Shown: in pieces, positions 22,242 through 35,193 of the stretch
How the letters are laid out: every line of letters starts with the position of its first letter
How positions within the stretch are numbered: the first letter of the stretch is position 1
DNA from: Isoetes taiwanensis
Taxonomy: Eukaryota; Streptophyta; Lycopodiopsida; Isoetales; Isoetaceae
Assembly: GCA_021234155.1 (NCBI GenBank)
Contig: JAJEKV010000100.1
Span: forward strand, 2,580,116 to 2,644,115
Length of the DNA: 64,000 nucleotides
Direction: 5' to 3'
The notes under the pieces: generated by a model
Seen by the model: the letters and a program-made list of their open reading frames with translations, nothing else
What the model was told of the DNA's origin: nothing
Databases searched by the model: none
Position numbers and translations under genes: made by a program

Positions 22242-25200
22242 TACAGAAATGAAAAGTTGTTTCATGAACAGAATGCTCTCTCCATCTAACAATTCGGAAC
22301 TCCTGCTCCTGGGAAAAATAAAATGTTTTAGCAAATAGGAAAAGCAGGATCGTCACCTACAACAAAAACGTGAAATTTGCTCAATCCTTCTACCTGAAAT
22401 CCGGCCACTCTTAAGGAAATCCAGCCACTGGAATCCACTTGCTTGTTGTCTTTCTCATTTGCTTCTGGCACTGATTACAAAATTTAAACGGAGCATCAAA
22501 TCCACCTTGAGCATTAGACGACATGCCTTTGTTCTCACTACCTGCGAAACAAACCATGGAAGAAAGTACAAAGGAGAAACAAAATGAGCTCCAATAGTTA
22601 TTTTGACCCAACTCAAAAGCAACAGAGATGAAACTGAAAGCAGGAAACTTGCAAATGGATCTCAACCACGAGTTAAACTTTTAGATCATGTGACTTAGTC
22701 AAACAGTTGCCTTATAATAAGAGTTACCATTTGGATCATTCCTTGCAGGAGCTAAAAGCTACAAGCCTCTGATATTGTTCTTAGCTTCATTCGAACGCGT
22801 TCAGATGAGAGCTGCATTTTGCAAGATGTTCTTGCAAGAGCATGGCATAATTCTAAATATGTATTGATGCCACACACTGCTTTTGTCCAAAAAGCGATCT
22901 CCATATTTAAATCCGCTAAAGCTTCAAATAAACAAAACAACTCCTTCATATGGAGTTCTGAGTTATGGAATTACATAACTGACTAAAACTTCAACGAAAC
23001 CCTAAACCTAAAGATGCAAACGGGTAAAACCTAAACAGAAGAGCTCAGCTTCGCCTTCTATCTAGCACTTTGTTGTGGCTAGGTCGAGGAGGCTGCGGCC
23101 CCCTAAATGAAGACCAAGCAAACCAGCCCGACGATTTTTTTTTGCATCATAGCTCCAACATAGTTCATTACTAGGGCAACCTAAAATAGGAAGCCAACTA
23201 AGTAACAAAAAACATACCTCTGCGTCCCATAACCCTAAATGATCATGTAATCTCCTCACAAGGGCAAGACACAGAGATCATCATCTGCAAAAGAAGCTCA
23301 GATCCAAAAAAGGATGAATCTTTTTGCATCAGACTTAAACTAATGAGAGAAAATAAGAGACGATGATGATTTTGAAGAAAAAGAAGAAGAAAAAGAAGGA
23401 GGGAGGTATTAGCTGCTGGCTGCGCTTTGGCAGCGTTCAGATTGAAAACAGAGTGCTTCACAAAGGCAGAAGCCTGTTGCCTTTTCTGAGCGTAAGATGC
23501 TTGGGGAACGTTTTTATTTCCACATCCGCTGCCAGAGCGCCTCCATAGCAGCCATACCCCTCTAATTTGCCTTCCTTGCCTTTGCTTTATCCTATACTAG
23601 TATTGGGTTTTTACCATGACGTGGACGCCACGCTGTGCCCTCTTCTCTTCATGTTGAGGAAGGAGTGTTGGGGAAACTTTTCTTCTCTTATAGGAAAAAT
23701 TCCTACTAAGTTTCAAAGCATTCGGAATTTACAATATTCATCCGGAAGCTTCCTACGTCTAATATCCAAACCGGAACATGCACTAGAATTTGTATAGTTT
23801 TCTTATTAGTTGGTTCCATCTTCCAGCACTTTTACTTGTACTGTCATAATACTTGCAATCGTCACATAATTTAAAATATAAGTTAAATTAGAGTATGAGG
23901 ATTTGAACCCCAATAGCATCAAACTATTCCCAATACTCAATAGGATCAGATAGTGCACACTGCGATAAAAAGACAGGATTAAACCTTATTTTAAAGCGAT
24001 CCAAATTGAACAAAAAACACTATTTCAAAATTCAGGAGCATACCATTTTTTAGATAGAAAAGCATAAGATCAATCTCTATATTAAACAACAAAAATAAAG
24101 AGAATGAAATCTTTTCCCATGCATGGGTACCAAGAAGATGGAGGATCCAAAGTCAGATACTCTAGGGATATCAAAAACAATGTTTTGTACTCGTCTGAGG
24201 AAACGATCTGTCATCACCATTGTATTTCATATTTCTCTATGCCAAAAGCATAGACAATCCTTGCCAAAGTAACAAGTCTCCTAGCCAGTCTCCTATGCAC
24301 TAGAATATAAGGTGGAAGATTCATCTAAAAGAAATGCCAAAAACTTGATTAAACTGGTAGGCATACCCCATTTGACGCAGACCTCAGGAAAAAAAAATTG
24401 TGCTGCATCTATAACACATGAAATGGCAGCATGAAGAGCCATGTAATAATATGGGTCCTTAACTCATCTGCCATATACCATCATTGTAGCTATAAATATA
24501 GCAGCATACTGCAAGAGTTGAAGGAGCTAGTGAAAATTAATAGCATAAACAGGGAATGGCATCCGAATTATGCTTATATAAGATAGTGATAAAGAATTAT
24601 TACCTCCAGACGAAAAAAGTGAAGTTGAGGTGCTGCTCTTTAGAATTCTAAAATAACAAATTGAAATAGATGAGCGCCATGCAACAAACAAGTTAAAAAG
24701 AAGAACAACTAGAACCCAACCTTCAAATTTTATGCAACAAACGAGGAGATCAAGGGAAAAAATTTAAGAAACAAGAAAGAAAGATAATACAGGAACAGAC
24801 CATGATATCTGGGGAGCTTCTCTAGACTGCTTTCGGAGGCTGCAAGAACCGAGCAAAGCAAAGCAAAATTTTGGATGTATACGAAAATTTTGAAAAAGAT
24901 AATGGAAAGGTTAGATCTGCAGATCTTCACGTCAAATAGAAAGCTAGTGCAAGGCGAATCATAGCCCAAAACCTATTAACTTTTTAAGAAATACTGCCCT
25001 GAACAAGGCCGAAATGCATGACCAGAACAAATATGAAGTATCCATGCATTAGAATCCAGCAGCAACAAAGCTGCGATAACAGAACTTCCATAAAATCTAA
25101 AGCCCAAGGAATGAAGAAAGTACAAGATTTTCATACCATGATTGTTGCTGCTATTGTTGTTTGTAGATGCAGTGTTCATGAATCCATCATCTAGAAAAAA

Positions 25201-25739
25201 AAGAGATCGAATAAAGATTCTAAAGAGAAACACAAGTACTTGCCTTGTCTTCAAAAATGATTCTTAAAGAAGACCTGCCATGCCATGGCGCCTTGGTAAA
25301 AACGGATTCTTAGAGAATCCTCTAAGAAATCTGCGCTCGAAAGAAGCCATAAATGCCGTCCACCGTTCTTGTGGGCGGGAGAAATCCGAAAATGGGCAAA
25401 AATTTGGCGGCAGTGAATCCGATGGATTGCCACATAGGACGGAGTTTTCGTCCACCTGGACGGTAGCAAAATAGACTTCCGGGGAATTTCCCCAACGTAG
25501 ACCATATGTGCTAGAAATTGAAGATTCTGATTGTATGCCTGATCATAGTCTACAGCATAGCCAGCACAGTTTAGTGATCTTTTATTTGAGGTGTCAAGAA
25601 CTTTTCCAAAAGATGCAGTCCTGCAATCACCATCTTGCCAATTCAATTGCTCGTAGATTAGAAATTGCAGTTACCTTAGCAAATTCCTTAGCAGTTGCGA
25701 TTATGGCCTTGCACAAAACAGGTTCATTCTAAACCTTCT
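22242..25739. other. Unassigned; possible minus-strand exon pieces, no gene called
   Basis: Minus-strand segments with coding character but no linked model: GGFDAPFKFCNQCQKQM after a TTTCGCAG acceptor (22543-22413), LADLNMEIAFWTKAVC..LARTSCKMQL (22920-22752), and a phase-1 segment DGFMNTASTNNNSSNNHG (25190-25137). The last is bounded by TTCTAG and GTATGA. 25260-25500 is GC-richer than its surroundings, as a promoter or 5' leader might be. The family is unknown. Confidence 0.25.
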
Positions 25740-26285
25740 TGTGTACATGCAAGAAATGTCGTAGAAGCTATTAGAATTTTCGAATCGAATAAATGCCTCA
25801 GCCTGATGTAATTTCTTATAACACCATTCTTATAGCTTATGCAAAGAGTGGGTGGCTTGAAACTGCATTGGAGGTATTTCAAAAAATGCTTTTCAGAGAG
25901 GACTCTTGGAATGCAATGATTGCAGCTTACATACAAAATAAGGACCTCAAAGAATCCAAGAAAGATGTGGTCTCATAGACAACTATAGTTGCAGCTCATG
26001 CCTCACATGGACAATTTGGTTTAGCTTTAGAACTGTTCCATCAAATGCCAGAACGAGATATTGTCTCGTGGACTGCCATTTTTGCATTGCATGCTTGATC
26101 TGGCCAGCTTTGCAGGGCCATGTACTTCTTTAACAACATGCACATAAAAGACATACTAGCATGGGATGCTCTTGTTGCAGGACATGCCCAATAAGGGAAG
26201 CTTGAACAAGCACCTCACGTTTGCAAAGAAATTAAATTGGAAGGTTGTAGGCCTGATAGAAGCATGTGTATAAGCATTTTGCATG
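25740..26285 (+). pseudogene. PPR protein pseudogene
   Basis: Short PPR units of the S/L/P kind follow each other: QPDVISYNTILIAYAKSG, WLETALEVFQKM, EDSWNAMIAAYIQN, then after a frame change TTIVAAHASHGQFGLALELF, PERDIVSWTAIFALHA, RAMYFFNNMHIKDILAWDAL and KLEQAPHVCKEIKLEGC. Stops interrupt at least three units (TAG at 25976, TGA and TAA further on). It differs from the PPR pseudogene at 6669-7272 and is not its continuation. A dispersed repeat starts about 120 bp downstream. Confidence 0.75.
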
Positions 26286-26406
26286 TGTACGCAAGGTGTA
26301 GGCACATTCTCTGTGTTTGTGTAGTGAGCTTGTGTCTTATGTAATTATGGAGAATGCGGATGCAAAGAGACTATCTTACCATGCTATAGATCCATAGAGA
26401 TTTAAT

Positions 26407-26549
26407 ATGTAGCATTATAACAGGGGGTTTCTTTTGTGTTTTTGTACGCTTTTTTACATGGTTTTCCTATGATTTAGCCGTTGTATTCATCTGCATGTAC
26501 TAAACAGTATTTATAGAGTGCACCTTCTTTTAAGCCATTGATTTCCAAG
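26407..26549 (+). repeat. Dispersed repeat shared with 7942-8080
   Basis: ATGTAGCATTATAACAGGGG, a TTTGTGTTTTTGTA.GC block, TGGTTTTCCTATGATTT and TAGAGTGCACC..AAGCCATTGATTT run in the same order and spacing as at the start of the insertion in the ABCG pseudogene. I estimate about 80% identity by eye. Confidence 0.65.
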
Positions 26550-28913
26550 AAGAAGGCAAATCTTGTGGTTGTAGGTATTTCCCCTTGCATGTTTGTTTTT
26601 TTATTAAATTTGTGATATTAAAATATTTTCCTTGGATAACCTAACAAATGCGTAAGATTCCGATTTCGATTCTTGGAAGGCCGACGATTGAAGCAGCCTT
26701 TGGGGCTTATGCCTTTGTTCATTAGACGAACCCGGCGGGGAAGCATTGCTAGTTCTTTTTCCCAAATTGTTCGGATTCCACTTCATTCAAATGTAATTTG
26801 CAGATCCTTCTTCAACGGTTAGCCTTAGGTCTAGCAGGTTGTCATCTGGGATTTATGCTATGTATGCCCGCTTAATCCATGCAGGAAAGCTGATCTATTT
26901 TTTTCCTTATAAACCTATTAATGTCTATATTCTGTAGCATACTGAATTCTAGTGATGCTGGAGCATAACGAATCTTCATTTTCTCTCCTGCAATGTTAAT
27001 TTCTGAAGTGTTGAGATATTTACTCCGGTGTGTATGCTCATGCCTATTTAAGCCTCCTCTATCTATCTCAGTTGTGTTGTCATTCTATGGCACCGCATGT
27101 AGAATGGGCAATGTCTGAATGCTGGGCTTCTGCCATTAAATTTTTCTAAGCATGCATGTGATTAAGCCATCCACATCGTTCAAGGTACAGCTACATATAT
27201 CAGCTTTGGTCTGCAAGAAAATGCTTACACTGGTTGCAACTTATTTCTATTTGAACTCTCTAGTTCACTTCACAATGTACAGGTTGCCATTCTGCAACAT
27301 AGACGGTCAGAAGGAGCTTGTGTATGTGTTCCATTCTTCATTTGCCTTCTACTCTTTGTTAAGCCAGGTTGCACTGAATGAACTCGCTTACAACTTTGAA
27401 ACTTTGTTATTACAGGTCCTAGCTTGGCTTTATGTAGCATTTTAATGCTCAAGAGTCCGTAAAGGCGGTTATCAGAATTAACAATTTAGAACTTTCACGC
27501 ATTGCACATTGGTAAAGTTGCACTCTAAATGACTAAAACAGGATGTAGAAATAAGAGCTTTCAGACATTATACATTTTACACATTCATACAGTTGGAATT
27601 GCTTGGATGACAGGCAACATTGCAATTTATGAGAATATAATATATTACTTCTTTGTTGTTATTTTACTATTTGTTGGAGAGATGTAATGTAAAACTTGTC
27701 AACTTTGGATATCGCATTGCAAAAGGTAGTAAACGCTTTTACGCTTCTACACAACATATGATGCTATACATCTTTTTGTTTTCCATTTTTCTTACCTATT
27801 TGCATCTACATGTGTTGCGTGAATTCTCGAGGAACATGCTAAGTTTTATGGGTTGCAAACATTGTGCCTTTACATACATGGCCTTTGTAGAAATGCAAGC
27901 ATAATCACAAGCAAGAGAGCAAAAGCAAAATGGGAGCTTAGTCGAGTTCAAACTCTTGCAGTTTAATATCATTCATGTTTCAATAGTTAATTGCCTCCTC
28001 TAACAAATGCAATTGCTAGCAGACATAAAGCATGGCAAAGCTTTTACAGCCTATGAATGATCACCTTCCCAAAATTTTGCAATCCAGTTTGCAACTAGTG
28101 ATAAATAATTCTCCTCTACAACAACTACAATCAGCCCATATCCATGCAAACAAGATGCAACTAGTGGTAAATAATTCTAATATCATCATAATAGCATAAT
28201 AGCATCATTTTCTAATATCCTGCAAGCTGCTTCAGGTCCAAACCATCCTGTACTTCAATTTCAAGGTGTTCTGATTTTGCATTGCACATGGCTTTGCTGC
28301 TTAGTACTATCTAAAAGTAGAGAGCCTGCTTGTCTTTATGCATGTTTATTTAATCTCATGCACTCATATATTGCCAACATATTTTGCATTATTCAGCAAT
28401 AGACTGACCTTAGGCTATACTTGTGAGAAGCACAATGCATATAAACGTGGATTGTATGGATGCTTCAAAATTTTTTGTATTTCGTTCTGTATTTTCTGTA
28501 TAATTTCTCTGATTGAATAGCTTACTGAAACCAGTTAACTTCTCAAAACCTGGTCCCGGAAGCATTGCTAGTCCTCCTGAAGGATGGAGGGGTGTGTTTT
28601 TTATTTACATACTCAATCTCTAGTGTGGGCGACGCATGTGCTGGTTGAGTGCTGGACCCGTCACATTACATTTTCGCCGCACGTCAAAGGCCTTCACGCG
28701 TCATTTTCTCTTGGGCGCCAAATTCTGTTGGTCGATCCGAAGCACCGGAATTTGCCACTTCAGCAATCCGTGGTGCTGCTAATCCGTGCTGCTGATCCGA
28801 GGTTGTGACCGCTGATGCAAAATGAATTTTAAAATTAGATTTGGCGGTTTTGGTACTGTCCACAGCAATAATTTCATGAGTTTCTTTGCTGCTAATTTTC
28901 TCCAGTTCTGGCT
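26550..28913. other. Unassigned; 5' flank of the next gene
   Basis: No supported gene. GGAAGCATTGCTAGT occurs at both 26745 and 28559. 28590-28810 is GC-richer, with several CGC/GCG words, and would suit a promoter and 5' leader for the gene starting at 28914. Confidence 0.3.
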
Positions 28914-31900
28914 ATGGCGCACTGGAGAGAGGCATTTTGTGCATCTGTGTGCAAGACACATGTTAATTTTGATGTGGACAAACTGCTATCTAGCCTTCAA
29001 TTTTTTCAGGAACAGGGTGAAAACTTCTCTGCCATTTGTTCTCGAATTGCTGATGCAATTTCTCAGCAATCTGCAATTGAAGATTCCATTTCCGGGATAA
29101 ATACAAGCGAATTTGTGCAAGAATTGCAGCATGGTAACTGATACTCATAATTCATTACATATTATTTGGTGCTGACAAGCAAAATATACACAATTTGAAT
29201 GATAAGCAACTTATTTGTGAATCAAGATGCAGAACAAGAGATCCACACTGCTACAACAGATCCCATACATCCAGGTACTAATTTACTTCATAGTTGTTGG
29301 GAACTGCTCTCCTAATTTGTTGGTGTTGGTTGTTTTGATGAACTGCTTTCATGTTTAGAATCTTTTCCCGAACCTTATGAACAAATTGAATCAAATGCGC
29401 AATTACCTGAAGGCAATGAATGTCACGAAGTTTTGCAGCCTTGTTTCCAAGGTAATTTCCAAGTCTTTTTCTTTTCTTTCAATCTTTTTACTTAATTTAA
29501 GTAATTTTATTTCTTATCCATTTTTAGATTCTTTTCCCCAAGACTTTGAAGATTATGAAGGTTGGCGCCAACAAAGCACTCAAGAAACCCAATGTCATGA
29601 AGAACCTTGTTTTGAAGGTAAGTAAGTTTAGCAATTTACTCGAACCTGAAAGATTGAACCTGAACTTCAAAAATATTTTGCAGATGGTGATGCTTTTAGA
29701 AGGTATAGAGCTGAGTTAAGGAGAAAGGAGAGGAGTCTTAAAAGGGAAAGAGAGCTTGCAGCAGATGAAGAAGCCTTACTACAAGGAGATCTCAAAGACA
29801 TGGAAAAAAAAGAGAAGGTTATCAAAAAGAGTTGCACTCAAGGTAAAAAGGTTCTTCAAAGTGCAAATTTTAAAGATAGAAAGGAGATACTTCAATCTGC
29901 AAAGAAAGTGGCTTCTCGAACTTGTCGCTCCAAGCAAAGAAGGAAGAGTTTGTATTGAAGAGTATTGTAGAAAATTTAAAAAATCTTTTGCGTTTCATAA
30001 GAATGAGAAGAAAACAGATATTAGGAGGGCAAGAAATGCTGCCATGGTTTATGCTTTTTTGTCAATAGTGACATCAACAAATCAGCATTCTCTAGAACTC
30101 TATGCTTGAACAGAAAGATTGTTACAACTGCTGTAAGAAGGAGAGTATGTGCTGAACATGGTGATGGACCATGGTCTATGTTCAAGAATAAGATTAGATG
30201 TGACAAACTATCTTACAATGAGAGAAAACTAGTTGTTGACTTTTGGAGGTACAACACAAGGGTTTCTCCATGTAAGAAGCATGTCATCAAGATTAAAGCC
30301 TCATCAGGAAAGAAGATCTTGCATGCACTTCACTTTCTTGAGGAGACCCGTAATTTTTAAGAAAATTGTTACAATGATGAAAAGTTTTAATATCACGACA
30401 TGTCACCGATCAAGCTTCTCGTAGTTTTTACCAACGCTTTGTAAAACAATATCCGTAATTTCAAATATCATTTTCAGCATTCCATGCTCAAAACCTCCAT
30501 ATGTGAGGAAGGTAAAAGATAGAGAAACTTGTTGGGCCAGATCTATCATTTGAGAATTGACTTTGTGAGACCGGCCATAAACAAAGTAAGACTAGATCGT
30601 AACATTCATGGTACCAATTGCACATGCAATTGTGATTTATGTGGTCCAGACCGACTTGCAATGCGTGTATATTTACATACACTTCAACCTCTCGAGCTTT
30701 GGAGAGCTATGGTATGTTCTAAGGATGATTCAAGAGTGGCATCAACATAACCGTCAAGCTAACAAATGCAAAACATGTGGAACAAAAAAGATCCCAACTT
30801 GTCCACAAGAAAGAGATTACAAGTTGGACCATCAAGTAGAGTGGAAGACATTTGTTAAGGTGATGCACATGTTCTTGACACGCTCTTGTGAAATGTACAT
30901 GAATTGAAACTGCTTTTCTTATATGACAGTTTATGACGACAAGGTAACATTTTGCACACTTATAATCAACTAAGAACAATTGCCATTCTTATAGAAATAG
31001 TTATTATGGGGCGAACATAGTTGAAGAACCCATAGGCCGCCGAGAAGGTGAAAAATGTGAAGAAGAAAAGTGCAAAGAATAGCGGATTCCTTTGAAGACC
31101 GCAAAGAGAATTGGTAAGCAAACCGTTGTTGAGCACCGGTCGAAAAGAAGTTTCAATAGCTACTAAGAAGGTACTATACCGCTAATGAATTGCTTATTCC
31201 AAGAAGGTGGTAATGACATGTGTTTATTGTCATTTACAAAGAAGCTCCCAAACCCGCCAACAAGCTTGTGTACAAGAAAACACCAAAGCATCAGAGTTAT
31301 TCAAATTTGGTGACACCTTTCTTAATGCTTTTATTCCTCATAATTATGAAGCAAGATGGCAAGCAAAAAAAGCCAGTCGAGGAGTGCTTGGCAACCTTTC
31401 CAAAGGACACTATAGTTTCAGTCATTGACTTTGCAGAGAACTATACCTTCAAAATTCAACAAGAAATACAAAGCCCCGCATTGAGGAATGACCAATGCAC
31501 CATTTTGGTGCATATCACTTATAGGCATGCTACCAATTCTACGTAGCAAGAAAGAAAGATCGTTAAGGAAACACATTTCTATATAAGTGATGACAGAGAA
31601 CATGATGTTCTGCTTTGTTCAACATTGCTTGCGTAAACATGCTATTTTTCTTGTTGATAGAGGTGTCAACTACAAGAATCATGTCATGTGGTCCGATGGT
31701 TGTTCCCATCAATTTAAAGGTGCAAGGATGTTCTACTTCCTTGGCGCATTCTTTCAAAAAACAGAATACCAATAAACCGAACTTCTTTTTGCATCATATC
31801 ATGGCAAAGGTAAATACTTCAACTTTACTCTATTGTTTTATCTTTGCTTTTTTTGTTCTTTTTAGATTTTTGTAATGAACAAATGCAGTGAACATGATGG

Positions 31901-32774
31901 TGCCGGAGTCTGTAATAAAAAGAGCACTCACACATGAGATGTTGAAGAGGAATTCAAGCACCACTAAGGAATGCACATGATGTAGTTGTGTTTTGCATTT
32001 CACATTTTAAATCAGATTGTGAGATAGAAGGAGAGGAAAAATATAGGTATGGTGCTAGTATGGAAATTAGTTGTGTTTAAAACAATATTGAACATTATTT
32101 TTTACGTGTTTTTTGGGAGATAACTATCAATGATGTTGATAGGAGTGATAGCCATGATTGTAAGACATTAACGATCAAGAAAGTTCCATTGTATCAGGCC
32201 TGTTCATGCCAATGACCCTACTCGTAGCTCATATGGATTTCAGTTGCTTTTGTCGTCCACCGGGCCAAGTGAAAGTATGGGAAGTGCATAAACAAAAGCG
32301 TAATAGGATCTTGGGTTTATTCCCGAACTAAGTCCCGGGTGTTGAAGAGGTGCTGGAAACTCTGCAGGGGTCCTATCTATGAAGGGGATCATGAATGGGT
32401 ATCTGATGTAGTTGATGTTGGGGATAATTTTGCAAGCACCATCCGAGGCCAACAACAAAGAAAAAGTGGACTTTTATATTATCCGATGCACTAAACCTAA
32501 GCACATTGTGGAAAAGGCATTTAAAGATGCATGGGGTGCTAAATTTGCAAGAAGAGAAGTGGTTCTGTCAGGCAAGTATTACAAGTTCATGGGAGGAAAT
32601 CAATATGAATTGCTTGAGGATGCACCAGAATGCCATGCATATAGCCACTTGGTCATGTCATGTTGTTTTGATATGTTACATGCAAATGATAACACATATG
32701 AACTTCCAATGGATGTTCATGATCATCTTCTGACCGAAGTTTTGGAGTACAAGAGTAGTCTATATGCTGAATAG
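28914..32774 (+). pseudogene. Multi-exon 'DFAENY / WSDGC' family gene, transposase-like, decayed
   Basis: Five 5' exons read cleanly through GT-AG introns, all phase 1: 28914-29133, 29227-29274, 29359-29451, 29528-29617 and 29684-29958 (a stop there probably marks the first lesion). They encode an acidic N-terminus (MAHWREAFCASVC..) and a basic Lys/Arg-rich block. Downstream, in several frames, come VRRRVCAEHGDGPWSMF, CDKLSYNERKLVVDFWRYN, Cys clusters (CTCNCDLCGPD; CKTCGTKKIPTCPQE), DTIVSVIDFAENYTF, QCTILVHITYRHATNST, VMWSDGCSHQFKGAR and, after an intron (about 31810-31887), EHDGAG. A C-terminal domain (VVLSGKYYKFMGG..) ends at 32774. The acidic blocks at these spacings suggest an RNase H-like DDE core, which is inference. 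I know similar reiterated proteins in seed-free plants but cannot name a superfamily. Confidence 0.6.
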
Positions 32775-32849
32775 CATAATTGATGATGATAAGGCTGCAC
32801 CAAGTTGCTGCAGAAAGAGTACATTCATTTGATAATGAAATCATATACA

Positions 32850-33375
32850 ACTTTGTAGTATATTCAGATTGCAGATTGCAGATTGTATTCATATTTGCAG
32901 ATTGTATTCATATTTGCAGATTGTATTCATATTTGCAGATTGCAGATTGCAGATTGTATTCATATATACACATTCATATAATGAAATCATATACAACATT
33001 GTAGTATATTCAGATTGCATTGCGATTGTATTCATATTTGCATTGCGACATTGCGCATTGCGATTGTATTCATATGTACACATTCATTTGATAATGAAAT
33101 CATATAAAACATTGTAGTATATTCAAATGAATTATGGTTCTCATTCATTTGCAGATTGCAGATATGAATTGGCATAATTGTGAAGTTAATCCCTTACCAT
33201 ATTCATATTTGCGTATTCATATTCATATTTGCGCATTCATAATTGTATTCATATTTGCATTGTATTCATATTTGCGCATTGTATTCATATTTGCAGATAT
33301 GAATTGGCATAATTGTGAAGTTAATCCCTTACCAAACAATCAATCATATACAACATTCATTTGCATTGCATAAAC
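32850..33375. repeat. AT-rich tandem array between convergent genes
   Basis: Irregular units built on TATTCATATTTGCAGATTG with higher-order copies (AATGAAATCATATACAACWTTGTAGTATATTCA three times; TATGAATTGGCATAATTGTGAAG twice, at 33162 and 33297). It lies just past the stop of the plus-strand gene. 33400-33510 adds a second short tandem (TTACATGCCTTCAAAAAG). Confidence 0.75.
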
Positions 33376-33473
33376 GAACCGGTACCATAAATGTGGAAAC
33401 TTACATGCCTTCAAAAAAGTTCATACTTAATATCAGTATCTTACATGTAAAAAAGTTACATGCCTTCAAAAAG

Positions 33474-35193
33474 TTACAAAAAGTTACATGCCTTCAAAAG
33501 TTCATACTTAATATCAGTACATACTTGGATCAGCCGAAACATAACAAAATATAAACAAGCTTCAAACTTGGACTGAGGATCTTTCAAACCCGCAAAATCC
33601 TTTAATAATTCCTTATCCAAATTCTTTATGAACTTCGTGGCAAGAGTAAGACCTTCCTCCTCAGATTGAATATCTGAATCCACAGGTGACTTCACAGGGG
33701 TAGGAATAACATCATCACTAACAGTTGGCACAGAACTTGCTGGGATCTCATGTTCAGGATCCACCACTTTTTTAAGACTTGGTGGACCAGGTCTTGCTTT
33801 CTTGCTGCTCCTAAGAATCTTCTTCTTACCTTTCCTCTTGGCAACAAAATTTGTAGCCATAGGTTTTGCATACTCGGTTACTTCGAATTAGAATCCTCAA
33901 ATTCTCAACCTTCATGTGTTTTTCTTAACCTTTGTCACTTTCACATCCGAATCAAGATTCATTCTCCTCGATATTTCATGTTCATCCGACTTGAAGTAGC
34001 CAAGTTCTTCTTGTAGCTTCTCCGTACTTCTATGCCACAACCTCGCCAATCGACAATGCATAGTGTCCAAAATGCGAGAACCAAAGCAACACACATGGAA
34101 CTTATGGTCACATGATAACTTGATAAGAAAACTATAATCCGAGCTAAACGATAAACCACAACCTTCACATCTTTTCAAAGAAACCGATCTACAAAGCGAT
34201 CATAAATACCCATATGAACATTCAAAACCTTCTTACCTCGATGAGCAAACTGCAAAGCAGTAATATGTTTGCACTTTGCATGCCAGAAAGTCATCCTATG
34301 ACCATAAGCTTCTATATTAACTTCCAAAGACGTTATTTCCTCCTTCAACTTCCTTTTCGGATATACTAGCACTCCCAATGGTGGCGTAAAGCATGGCCAT
34401 CGATTTTCTTCCTCCTTCTTCAAATACTCCACCAAAGCCGAATTGTTAGGTAAATCAAAGACCGTAAAGCTTAATAGCTTTTTTTCTTCTCGATATCCGT
34501 GTGTATAACAAATTTGCATGTAGCATCAAAGACAGTTCATAGCTCCTTCTAGCCTTAACAAAGTCGCTTTTTTGTAGTTATATCTTCTTCAGCTTTCTTA
34601 CTCATAGCTGAAAGACTTCTAATGTGATTCATAATTACATTCAAGTTAACATCAAAACAGTTAACTTCTTCCTTACTTTTGTGAACTATAGAATATCTAT
34701 GAGAATCTGCAGCCAAAGATGCCCAATTCACCTTATAATTTTCTCGGATCAGCCAAAGCTTTGGGGTGTTCTCACCATACAAATGCCCTTGCAAATCGTG
34801 GTCCTAACTTCATTATTAGTAGGGCCATTCGGTAAACTCTTCGAAGCAGATCATTGAACTTCTGCTCAAAAGCCGGCTTGATCTCTTTCACATTTATCTT
34901 CCCTGACCTTAGTGGTACCTGAAAAACGGACAGAAACTCAGCAGCTGATACCTCATGTGACTTGATTTGACTTCGGTTTCCTTCCTTCACACTCCACATT
35001 CCTAAACTCAAAGAAATTCATATTGTGTTCTTGCGGGGCTTCAAATGAAAAAGTAAAAACAATAAAAAATAAGCACAAACAAGATTTCAACAAAGGAAAA
35101 AAGAACTGAGCACAAAAAAAAACAAACTTTTTCTCGATCAAAGGAAAAAAAAAGTAATGTGAGTACCTCTCGCCACAAAAGCGTAGAACTCAT
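33474..35193 (-). pseudogene. RING-like Cys/His protein gene, decayed, convergent partner
   Basis: A first exon MSSTLLWRE (35193-35167) ends at GAG|GTACTC. The next begins near 35038 after TTTGAAG (HNMNFFEFRNVECEGRKPKS). A 1-base shift leads to SHEVSAAEFLSVFQVPLRSG and KPAFEQKFNDLLRRVYRM. Further frames give KLWLIRENYKVNWASLAADS, FDLPNNSALVEYLKK, ITSLEVNIEAYGHRMTFWHA, a Cys/His segment CEGCGLSF..LSCDHKFHVCCF..DTMHC (34172-34050) like a degenerate RING-type zinc site, and a Ser/Pro/acidic tail (to 33474). Frames change at least four times. The order of blocks is that of one ancestral protein of about 500 residues. Its function is unknown. Confidence 0.5.

Noticed and set aside
22411-25192. Possible minus-strand multi-exon gene (exon-like pieces at 25190, 24645, 22920 and 22543)
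   Set aside because: Individual pieces have plausible splice edges, but the phases do not join (the 24645 piece would meet a stop in phase 1), so no model holds together.
32850-33375. CRISPR-like array
   Set aside because: Repeats are short, variable and contiguous, without unique spacers of constant length; a simple AT-rich minisatellite in a plant-like genome.
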